The notes below the pieces were generated by a model that made no database searches, was not told where the DNA came from, and worked only from the letters and a program-made list of their open reading frames with translations. The position numbers and the translations under genes were made by a program. Positions 1 to 8,585 of a DNA stretch of 64,000 nucleotides are shown here, piece by piece. The stretch is taken from contig NZ_UHIA01000004.1 of NCBI RefSeq assembly GCF_900460215.1, positions 380,001 through 444,000 of the forward strand. Direction: 5' to 3'. Each line of letters starts with the position of its first letter. Position 1 is the first letter of the stretch. Source of the DNA: Suttonella indologenes. Lineage in GTDB: Bacteria > Pseudomonadota > Gammaproteobacteria > Cardiobacteriales > Cardiobacteriaceae.

Positions 1-2307
<2,307 letters not shown>

Positions 2308-2395
2308 ACAACGCTCAAGTTATTTTGAAGCTTAAAGAATTACGTTGAAGTATCGGTAAGAAAGTGATCGATACATAAATTGAAGTAACCGGTTT

Positions 2396-2512
2396 TCCTG
2401 ACATCCATAGAGCTGTGGTCCCACCTGAATCCATGCCGAACTCAGAAGTGAAACGCAGCATCGCCGATGGTAGTGTGGGGTCTCCCCATGTGAGAGTAGG
2501 TCAATGTCAGGT
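2396..2512 (+). rRNA. 5S ribosomal RNA
   Basis: The terminal helix pairs CCTGACAT (2397-2404) with ATGTCAGG (2504-2511). The interior carries the conserved CCGAACTCAGAAGTGAAACG and GCCGATGGTAGTGTGGGG blocks. The loop sequence is of the gammaproteobacterial type and differs from the neisserial one, which is the best single taxonomic clue here. It follows 23S by about 90 bases in the same transcript. Confidence 0.96.
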
Positions 2513-2520
2513 TTTTATTC

Positions 2521-2552
2521 GAAGCCCCTGTAGTAATACAGGGGCTTTTTTA
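2521..2552 (+). terminator. rRNA operon terminator
   Basis: The inverted repeat AGCCCCTGT (2523-2531) / ACAGGGGCT (2538-2546) is followed by a T-run, directly behind 5S. It is a standard intrinsic terminator for the rrn operon. Confidence 0.9.
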
Positions 2553-2602
2553 TTTATTGCTTTTTGTTAAGTTTAAAATCTCTTACGTTTATGTTCTAAT
2601 TT

Positions 2603-2945
2603 TTAGAGCTTAGAGCTTAGAGCTTAGAGCTTAGAGCTTAGAGCTTAGAGCTTAGAGCTTAGAGCTTAGAGCTTAGAGCTTAGAGCTTAGAGCTTAGAGC
2701 TTAGAGCTTAGAGCTTAGAGCTTAGAGCTTAGAGCTTAGAGCTTAGAGCTTAGAGCTTAGAGCTTAGAGCTTAGAGCTTAGAGCTTAGAGCTTAGAGCTT
2801 AGAGCTTAGAGCTTAGAGCTTAGAGCTTAGAGCTTAGAGCTTAGAGCTTAGAGCTTAGAGCTTAGAGCTTAGAGCTTAGAGCTTAGAGCTTAGAGCTTAG
2901 AGCTTAGAGCTTAGAGCTTAGAGCTTAGAGCTTGGAGCTTGGAGC
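2603..2945. repeat. Heptanucleotide tandem array, 49 copies
   Basis: The unit TTAGAGC is repeated 47 times without a visible error, followed by two TTGGAGC variants. The array is 343 bp long and starts 50 bases after the rrn terminator. It has no coding potential on either strand because every frame meets a stop (for example TAG in the unit frames). Such pure short arrays change copy number by slippage. A role is not evident: it could be inert, could affect chromosome structure behind a highly transcribed operon, or could be a recombination hot spot, since the sequence after it is rearranged. Confidence 0.97.
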
Positions 2946-2963
2946 TGGTTCAATTATTACTTA
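2931..2963. repeat. 33-bp direct repeat, left copy
   Basis: The 33 bases from the end of the heptamer array (CTTGGAGCTTGGAGC...) to ATTACTTA recur exactly at 4741-4773, on the other side of the two insertion sequences. The match is far longer than a normal target duplication. It therefore suggests that two versions of this post-rrn locus recombined, or that a segment was duplicated, rather than a single insertion. Confidence 0.9.
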
Positions 2964-3416
2964 ACCTGAGTTTTCGGGATAAGCCACCTCTATTTAGCAG
3001 CCGCCAAAGCATTCTTCCCAAACATCTGCGGCTTATACGGAAACAAGCAATATGCCGTTAATCCAGAAATCAGATTCAACAAAAATCCCTTCTCTGAACG
3101 ATGGCGAGTATGTTCAATTTGGCATAGATTCTTTAACTGATCAAAAATTGTTTCAACAACACATCTTTGTTTTAACAACCTTTTTTGTTCAGGATTTTGG
3201 GGCGAGGATTTCATATTCTTTTTCTTGCCTGTCAGTAAAGTGATGTTGTATCTCTTTTCTAAGCAATCGCTTAACTCTTTGCTGATATAGCCTCTATCCC
3301 CAACCAACAATCCAAACAGTTTGTTTGCCATTTGTCGTAAGCCTTTACGGTCATCAACATTGCCTGGCGTTAGGCAGAAATTGACTAGCTCTCCTACATG
3401 ATTAAACACTGCATGA
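2964..3416 (-). mobile_element. IS982-family remnant (3' half)
   Basis: The remnant starts at the probable element end (ACCTGAGTTTTCGGG) right after the 33-bp repeat and contains the C-terminal half of an IS982-type transposase. It stops where the inverted repeat of the IS256-type element begins. The 5' half of the element is not found anywhere in the window, so it was deleted, probably together with or after the IS256-type insertion. Confidence 0.75.
2990..3416 (-). pseudogene. IS982-family transposase, C-terminal fragment
   Basis: About 142 residues remain of a protein that is usually close to 290. Visible family features are LTPGNVDDRKGL, GDRGYISKEL, VVETIFDQLKNLCQIEHTRHRS and LISGLTAYCL, which belong to the DDE catalytic half of IS982 transposases. 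The open frame runs on to 3493, but the residues beyond 3416 come from the end of the neighbouring element and do not belong to this protein. The N-terminal domain and part of the catalytic core are missing, so it cannot be active. Confidence 0.8.
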
Positions 3417-4738
3417 GATACCGTCCCAAAAAGTGTGTCTTTTTGCAAGAAAGTCAGCATAGGCAGTTTAGCTAAAAAGTAATGAATCTGCAAAACGGCT
3501 CAATGGGTAACGGTAAGTTGTTTCACCCATATCAATAGCAGTTTTACTCATCAGCGTTAATACAGAATCTACATTGGGCATGCTGTTGCGTATCTTTAAA
3601 GTGCGTTTAAAGGATTTGTTCAACCGCTCAATTTGATTGGTGGTGTAAATCATATTTTATACCTCGTTTTCATAATGCAGATAGGTTAAATAGTAGCTTA
3701 GCTTGTCCTTATCAGCCAATATGGCAAGAGCTTGCGGGTAGTATTTCTTCCATTTCTGATAACAGGCTTTAGCACGTTCAGTAGATGCCGATAAACTGTC
3801 ATGTTTGCCCACACAGAAGACGTCTTTTAAATCTTGTGCCAGCTCCGCTCTATGGCTGGTTTTGCTTTGACTGAGTAGGCGTCTTTTCAGGTGCAGTACG
3901 CACTTTTGTATGCGGCAGGCAAAGTGTTTTTCAATCCTCTGATCCAGCCCTTTCAAGTCATCGATGATAGCTAACTCAATGCGCTGTATCCCTCTTTCTT
4001 TCAGGTCTTGGCAGATGCTGTCCCAAGTGCTGGCAGATTCTGTGGGGGCGTTGTAGATACCGAGCACCTCGCGGGTTTTGTCCAGCTTCACGCCGAGCAC
4101 AACATAGTACGCTTCGCTAGAGACGGTCTCACGTTTGGTTTTGACGTAGGTGGCATCCAAATAGATGATGGGATAATTAGGCTCTAGCGGTCGTTCTCGA
4201 AAGGCTTTCATGTCCTCATACAGGCTTTCGGTGATGCGTGATACCGCGCTTTTGGAAAGCTTTTTGCCATAGATGTTTTCAGTAATGCCTTCGATCTGAC
4301 GGGTAGTTAAGCCGTTGGCATATAACTCAAAACACAGCTTATTCAGCATATCCTGCTGCTCACGCATGACTTCTAGCAGAAGAGGCTTAAATTGTCCTAA
4401 ACGATCTCTAGGAATCGCTAACTCAATCTGCTCACCAATACCCAGTCCGCGTAGACTTCGGTAGCCATTAGCTTTATTACCATGGCAATGATTTGAGACT
4501 AAAAAGTCCTTGCGCTCGGCTTTCATCAAGCTGTTCAACATAATAGATAGTAGCGTATTGATGCCATTGGGCTTGTTGGTAAAATCATGACAAATTTCTT
4601 GTAGCTGCTTTGGGCTTAGTTGTAAACTGTTCATAGGGTCTCTCTCTTTTTTGGATTGCGTTTGCTAAAACATTCTTACAAAAATTTGAGAGACCTTTTC
4701 TTTTGCCTCTCATCAGACACACTTTATGGGGCGGTATC
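3417..4738 (-). mobile_element. IS256-family insertion sequence, 1322 bp
   Basis: The terminal inverted repeats are 3417-3440 and the reverse complement of 4715-4738; they match at 22 of 24 positions (GATACCGYCCC...GTGTGTCT). The length is normal for IS256 elements. No 8-9 bp target duplication flanks it: the left side is IS982 sequence and the right side is AA plus the 33-bp repeat. An adjacent deletion or recombination must therefore have followed insertion. Its single gene has a stop codon inside. Confidence 0.85.
3468..4634 (-). pseudogene. IS256-family transposase with in-frame stop
   Basis: This mutator-type DDE transposase is 388 codons long overall, a normal family length. The first 325 residues are open and carry the catalytic aspartates in YLDATYVK and IIDDLKGLD. 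A TAA at 3657-3659 then interrupts the reading frame, and the same frame continues with N-MIYTTNQIERLNKSFKR, which contains the catalytic glutamate (IERLN). Because the frame is unchanged, this is a nonsense mutation rather than a frameshift. The family usually has a charged residue at this position. Without readthrough the product lacks the catalytic Glu and should be inactive. Confidence 0.85.
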
Positions 4739-4740
4739 AA

Positions 4741-4773
4741 CTTGGAGCTTGGAGCTGGTTCAATTATTACTTA
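4741..4773. repeat. 33-bp direct repeat, right copy
   Basis: This is an exact copy of 2931-2963. It leads directly into GAGATAAGAGGTAAGGATA and the comEA start codon, so it is probably the original upstream sequence of comEA. The left copy would then be the part separated from it by the insertion sequences. Confidence 0.9.
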
Positions 4774-4792
4774 GAGATAAGAGGTAAGGATA

Positions 4793-5002
4793 ATGTTTAA
4801 AAAGATGTTAGCTAAAAGAGCAGGGGTTTTAGTCTTATTAGGCATATCGGCAGCGGTATCTGCCAAGGTAAATATCAATACTGCGACGGTAAAGGAATTG
4901 TCTCAGTTGAAAGGTATCGGAGAAGCGAAGGCTAAGACAATCGTAGAGTATCGCGAAACCAACGGTGATTTTGCCAAGATTGAGGATCTTGTAGAGTTGT
5001 GA
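4793..5002 (+). CDS. comEA: Truncated ComEA-like DNA-binding competence protein
   Basis: The protein has 69 residues: a hydrophobic N-terminal segment (about 9-24, a secretion signal ending near ISAAVSAK), then VNINTATVKELSQLKGIGEAKAKTIVEYR, the first helix-hairpin-helix of ComEA/ComE proteins, and GDFAKIEDLVEL. Family members continue with a second hairpin (VKGIGxKTxxKI) needed for the full (HhH)2 DNA-binding fold. Here the frame ends where a 5S rRNA fragment begins, so the C-terminal third is lost. ComEA binds incoming DNA in the periplasm during natural transformation. In Neisseria gonorrhoeae comE copies lie behind rRNA operons, the same position as here. It is likely non-functional, with intact copies expected at other rrn loci. 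Confidence 0.75.
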   Translation: MFKKMLAKRAGVLVLLGISAAVSAKVNINTATVKELSQLKGIGEAKAKTIVEYRETNGDFAKIEDLVEL

Positions 5003-5094
5003 TACCACCTGATCCCATATCGAACTCAGAAGTGAAACGCAGCATCGCCGATGGTAGTGTAGGGCTTCCCTATGTGAGGGTAGGTCAGCGTCGG
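4998..5094 (+). pseudogene. 5S rRNA fragment fused to comEA
   Basis: The segment from TGTGATACCACCTGATCCCAT to TCAGCGTCGG aligns with the 5S gene at 2396-2512 but lacks its first 18 or so bases and has several substitutions (CATATCGAACTC for CATGCCGAACTC; TAGGGCTTCCCTA for TGGGGTCTCCCCA). Without the 5' strand the terminal helix cannot form. Compensating changes in the hairpin (GGGGTCTCCCC to AGGGCTTCCCT) suggest it came from a slightly different 5S copy. The comEA stop codon lies at the junction. Confidence 0.85.
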
Positions 5095-5110
5095 TTTTTA
5101 TTTTTTTGTA

Positions 5111-5198
<88 letters not shown>

Positions 5199-5212
<14 letters not shown>

Positions 5213-5328
5213 GTGGTTTATGTAATTATTAGGTGTTTTTTGTAATTTATTCTGTGATTGTTTTTAATAAGGAAGAGAATATGAAAAAATCTAAGGGAAT
5301 ATTATTGTTTAGTTTTGTGATTTGTCTT
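5199..5328 (+). repeat. Duplicated 5' cassette, copy 1
   Basis: The first 97 bases (5199-5295) match 6381-6477 with two differences. They include the tail of the 16S fragment, an AT-rich leader, a ribosome-binding site (AAGGAAGAG) and the start codon with codons 1-5. Weaker similarity continues to about 5328, covering the hydrophobic leader peptide. The gene bodies behind the two copies do not resemble each other. Confidence 0.88.
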
Positions 5329-6354
5329 ACTGGAGTATTAACGGCTTGGTTTTTGGGGGTATTTGAACCAGAATGGAAGAAATATAGCTTGGAAAGTCCA
5401 ATGGAAAAAATCTATAAGACGGATACAAAAAATGGAATTAAACATAAAGAAGTTTATAGGCTCAAGGAAGAATACGCTAAATTAGGATTGAAGGGGCTGG
5501 TTTATCATTATGAGATTAAAGAAAATCTATTTGAAGAAGGGCTTGAGCCTTCTAGAGAGCAACCTATTTTGTTGTGTAGTGTAGATGTCTATTCCTTATC
5601 TAAACCTAAAAAATTATCTGAGTTAAATCAATATGCTTTATCTGATGATATGAAAAACGCCATCAAGCAAAATCCGCAAATTGACTTTTATGTGAAAGAA
5701 AAAATCCTAAAAAATGACGATTTCTATAAAGAAACTGTTAAAGAAACGCACATTCATAGCAAATGGTTGCCTGCAAATCTCGTATTCGCTATCAATGCGG
5801 AGAATGTTTTTGCAAAAATAGATAGCGACGGCATTATTATTGACAGAACCACCGCTTCAGTGCCTAGACAATGGAAGCAGTTGGAGATATGCCTAAAGGA
5901 TGTAGAAAGGAAAAATGGTAGAGAATTCGTTAATCCACCAGAATATTGGAATAGTATCAGTCCATCCCGACGCTATGCAGTTGTGGAACAATTTCACCCA
6001 AAAGATAACCAAGCTGAGTTTAAGGCTGGACTTATGAGAACTATTTTCTCTGATAAATCGTTTATTCGTATGGATGATAGTATAAATTGTAGTTTTCAAT
6101 ATGATCCACTGGGCTCTCTTGATAATCAATATAGTGATACATATTGGAAAGATAAACCTAAACCTGATGTAGAAACTGACTTAAAAGCAAGGAATCATGC
6201 TAGATATATAAACTACAAACAGTATGGAAAAGTTTTCACCACTTGGCAAAAAACTTTCATTGATATTTATAATATTGATGAAAATATGTATGTAAGAGTG
6301 TTTTCTGAGTATAGCAATGGATTGCCTTACATACAAAGGTACTGTGAAGAATAA
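5281..6354 (+). CDS. Unknown AT-rich membrane-anchored or exported protein, 357 aa
   Basis: The start is the ATG preceded by AAGGAAGAGAAT; an upstream in-frame ATG at 5233 lies inside the duplicated leader and lacks a good ribosome-binding site. Residues 1-26 are a basic tip plus a hydrophobic helix (MKKSK, then ILLFSFVICLTGVLTAWFLG) that could be a signal peptide or an inner-membrane anchor, leaving the rest outside the cytoplasm. The body is charged, rich in Lys, Tyr and Trp, and has few cysteines. I recognise no family. GC content is far below that of the housekeeping genes, which points to transfer. It shares its 5' cassette with the next gene, as in loci where one promoter and leader unit is joined to different bodies. 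Confidence 0.7.
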   Translation: MKKSKGILLFSFVICLTGVLTAWFLGVFEPEWKKYSLESPMEKIYKTDTKNGIKHKEVYRLKEEYAKLGLKGLVYHYEIKENLFEEGLEPSREQPILLCSVDVYSLSKPKKLSELNQYALSDDMKNAIKQNPQIDFYVKEKILKNDDFYKETVKETHIHSKWLPANLVFAINAENVFAKIDSDGIIIDRTTASVPRQWKQLEICLKDVERKNGREFVNPPEYWNSISPSRRYAVVEQFHPKDNQAEFKAGLMRTIFSDKSFIRMDDSINCSFQYDPLGSLDNQYSDTYWKDKPKPDVETDLKARNHARYINYKQYGKVFTTWQKTFIDIYNIDENMYVRVFSEYSNGLPYIQRYCEE

Positions 6355-6380
6355 TTTTCTTCATATTTATTTAACTTTTT

Positions 6381-6509
6381 TTAGGGTGGGAACTGTGGTT
6401 TATGTAATTATTAGGTGTTTTTTGTAATTTATTCTGTGATTATTTTTAATAAGGAGGAGAATATGAAAAAATCTAAGGTGCTACTATTATTTAGTTTTGT
6501 GATTTGTTT
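6381..6509 (+). repeat. Duplicated 5' cassette, copy 2
   Basis: This is the second copy of the sequence at 5199, with the same offset (1182 bases) all along. It begins with the 16S-derived TTAGGGTGGGAACT, includes the AAGGAGGAG ribosome-binding site, and ends within the leader-peptide codons (LLFSFVIC), after which the two genes diverge. Confidence 0.88.
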
Positions 6510-7380
6510 TTGCGGAATCATTGCAGCTTTTACTTTGGATAAACAACCTAAAGCAATGAAAGAAATTAACGATGAGAAAATCCTCCGAAAATATATTGAC
6601 ATTCTTTCCTGCGTTCCAGAACAGCAGATAGATAAAGAAGTTATATTTGCCGAAGCTATGAAGCAGTATTGGCAGTATAAGATGGACAAACTTTGGGATG
6701 AAGATAAAAATCTAAACAATATTCATAACTTCCCCTATAGAGTGAAAATAGTTGAAGATCATTGCGGATTGAAATTCAACTGGAGGGGTAAACCGTCAAA
6801 AATGACTAAAGAAACTTGCTATCCATGGGTGGTGTCTTACAAAGATTTGGATGAACTTTTTCAAGCTCTTCTAAGTCATAAATTTGAATTTCACGGAAAT
6901 CATAGAGAATATGTTGAAAGTGCATTTCGTCAAAGAATGTATTCTCTTAATGCTAAACCATATAATCCGAAAACCGATGCCAATATTTACTTAGGGGAGC
7001 AAAATTTTTCAATCATCAAAAGAGATGGTGCAACTTATACAGATTTTTATCCAGCGGATTGTTGTAGTTTATTATCTTATCAAGAAATAGCAGAAAAAGA
7101 TGAGAATTATAAAGGAGGAGATTATTTTCTACATTTTATATTTCCTTCCTTACCTAGGGAAGTTTTAACTCAGATTTATTTTTTAGAAATTCGAGCATAT
7201 ACTATAGATGATGTTCAGTATGATGCTGCGTATGAAGGTCTGGGGGCTAATCTTCGTTCAGATTACAATGAAGAGGGGGAGAAGAATAGATTTTTTGAGA
7301 GTAAAGAAAAATATAGCTATTCCTACTATCCTGTTTCTCTTTGTGGTAAGGGTATTTTTTCACGATTTTTATTGCAATAG
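6463..7380 (+). CDS. Unknown AT-rich membrane-anchored or exported protein, 305 aa
   Basis: The start is the ATG after AAGGAGGAGAAT, a strong ribosome-binding site. The leader (MKKSK, then VLLLFSFVICFCGIIAAFTL) closely matches that of the upstream gene, while the remaining 280 residues do not. The body is rich in aromatic residues and contains several cysteines (in SCVPEQ, DHCGLKF, KETCYPW, ADCCSLL, SLCGKG) that could form disulfides if exported. No family is recognised. Composition is AT-rich like its neighbour. The shared leader with different bodies suggests a cassette array; immunity-type or surface-variation roles are possible but unproven. Confidence 0.7.
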   Translation: MKKSKVLLLFSFVICFCGIIAAFTLDKQPKAMKEINDEKILRKYIDILSCVPEQQIDKEVIFAEAMKQYWQYKMDKLWDEDKNLNNIHNFPYRVKIVEDHCGLKFNWRGKPSKMTKETCYPWVVSYKDLDELFQALLSHKFEFHGNHREYVESAFRQRMYSLNAKPYNPKTDANIYLGEQNFSIIKRDGATYTDFYPADCCSLLSYQEIAEKDENYKGGDYFLHFIFPSLPREVLTQIYFLEIRAYTIDDVQYDAAYEGLGANLRSDYNEEGEKNRFFESKEKYSYSYYPVSLCGKGIFSRFLLQ

Positions 7381-7448
7381 AATGTTGGACAGATTTTGAT
7401 GTCCCGCATCTGCGATAAGCTGTTGGGTATCCTGTCTTTTGTGAAAGC

Positions 7449-7556
7449 TATAGTCGGAGAAGTGAAAAAGTAGTACAAGGCGGCGAGCTGCAGGCAGTAC
7501 AGAGCGTAGAGCAAGGCGAACCAAATCCGTAATACTTTTTCAATTCTTTGACTATA
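7449..7556 (+). mobile_element. Correia-like miniature element, copy 1
   Basis: The element is 108 bp, bounded by TATAGTCGGAGAAGTG and, inverted, TATAGTCAAAGAATTG (imperfect terminal repeats, TA at each end). The core GTACAAGGCGGCGAGC...CAGTACAGAGCGTAGAGCAAGGCGA resembles the core of neisserial Correia elements. It lies in the intergenic space between the unknown gene pair and the convergent polA operon. It has no coding capacity and, if mobile, depends on a transposase from elsewhere. Confidence 0.85.
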
Positions 7557-7570
7557 TTGCTGTAGAGATT

Positions 7571-7882
7571 TTAAGGATTATCCAGTTTAATCAGGCTGAA
7601 AGCCGGTGTTTCATAAGGGTGGCTGGCGTGCAGGGCGGCGATGACCGCTTCTTTGCATGCTTCGGTCAAGACCATTTCCACGCGCCATTCGGGCAGGCGG
7701 CAGAGTTCGCCGTTTTCGCCGATATGCGGATTGCTGCCCGAGAGCGGCAGGAATTGTCCTTCGCCGCGCACTTGCCATGCGCAATGGGCGTAGTTGCCGA
7801 TTGTGCCGGCACCAGCGGAGAATAGGGCGGCTTTGACGCTTTCCAGCGCGTCCTCGGGAATGTAAGTGATAAGTTGATACAT
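7571..7882 (-). CDS. NIF3-like domain protein (YqfO C-terminal type), 103 aa
   Basis: The start is placed at MYQLITYIPEDALESVKAALF, where family similarity begins; the longer frame to 8059 only reads into the upstream gene. Conserved features are AGAGTIGNYAHCAWQVRGEG, GQFLPLSGSNPHIG, EWRVEMVL and the C-terminal HPYETPAF. This is the stand-alone form of the domain inserted in, or following, NIF3/YbgI-type proteins, structurally related to the PII/CutA fold. Its biochemical role is not established. It is the last gene of an apparent polA-acetyltransferase-NIF3 domain operon, 13 bases behind the acetyltransferase. Confidence 0.8.
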   Translation of the reverse strand: MYQLITYIPEDALESVKAALFSAGAGTIGNYAHCAWQVRGEGQFLPLSGSNPHIGENGELCRLPEWRVEMVLTEACKEAVIAALHASHPYETPAFSLIKLDNP

Positions 7883-7895
7883 AAGAATTTGAGGT

Positions 7896-8585
7896 TTAGA
7901 GCGGGGTTTTTTGCCGACCTTGGACGTCGAAATTATCTGCTGCCAGCCAGCGCTGAAAGCGGGCTTTGTTTGCCGCCCATTCGCTGTCGAGCATGGAGAA
8001 CCAAGCGGTGTCGCGGTTGCGTCCGTGATAGACAAGGTGTTGGCGGAAGATACCTTCAAATTGAAAGCCTAAGCGCAAGGCGGCGCGGCGCGAAGGGTCA
8101 TTGAGGCTGTCGCATTTCCATTCGTAGCGGCGGTAGCGCAGTTGTTCAAAGACGTATTGGGCGAGAAGAAATTGCGCTTCGCCGGCGATGCGCGAACGTT
8201 TCAGGGCTTCGCCGTAAATCACGGCGCCGACTTCGACACTGCGGTTGGCGCGGTCGATGCGCATGAGTGAGAATGTGCCTAATGCTTTGCCGTCGGCTTG
8301 GTCGATGATGGCGAAGTGATAGGGGTCTTGCGATTGCATCATTTCTTGCATAAAGGCGGAAAAATCATTTTTATCGGCAAAAGGTCCGTATTTTGGGGGT
8401 AGATATGTCCAATTTTGCGCCGGCGTTTTATCGTTATAAACCGCCCATAAATCTTCTGTATGCGCTGTACCGATTTTTTCCAGACGGCAGTATTGTCCCT
8501 GCAAGAGTTGCACTTGCGGCAGTTCGCCTGCCTGAAAATCCCTCAGGCTTTGCCCGATTGCTTGTCCGTATGCGTTTGTCTGCAT
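7896..8585 (-). CDS. GNAT-family acetyltransferase, RimJ/RimL type, 229 aa
   Basis: This is a full GNAT domain of the RimL/SpeG branch. It has a substrate-side region YNDKTPAQNWTYLPPKYGPF, a central strand HFAIIDQADGKALGTFSLMRI, SVEVGAVIYG, and the acetyl-CoA region RIAGEAQFLLAQYVFEQL, followed by YEWKCDSLNDPSRRAALRLGFQFEG, typical of enzymes that acetylate protein N-termini or small amines. The exact substrate cannot be read from sequence. Its ATG directly abuts the polA stop codon, so the two are co-transcribed and probably translationally coupled. Confidence 0.85.
   Translation of the reverse strand: MQTNAYGQAIGQSLRDFQAGELPQVQLLQGQYCRLEKIGTAHTEDLWAVYNDKTPAQNWTYLPPKYGPFADKNDFSAFMQEMMQSQDPYHFAIIDQADGKALGTFSLMRIDRANRSVEVGAVIYGEALKRSRIAGEAQFLLAQYVFEQLRYRRYEWKCDSLNDPSRRAALRLGFQFEGIFRQHLVYHGRNRDTAWFSMLDSEWAANKARFQRWLAADNFDVQGRQKTPL

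Noticed and set aside
2603..2945. Heptamer array as a CRISPR or as a coding repeat
   Set aside because: There are no spacers and unit length is seven; all frames contain stops.
3052..3243. 63-codon plus-strand frame in the IS982 remnant
   Set aside because: It is antisense to the recognised transposase fragment and has no family resemblance.
3417..4738. Programmed frameshift to explain the split IS256 transposase
   Set aside because: Both parts are in the same frame, separated by a TAA and one codon, so a frameshift is not needed.
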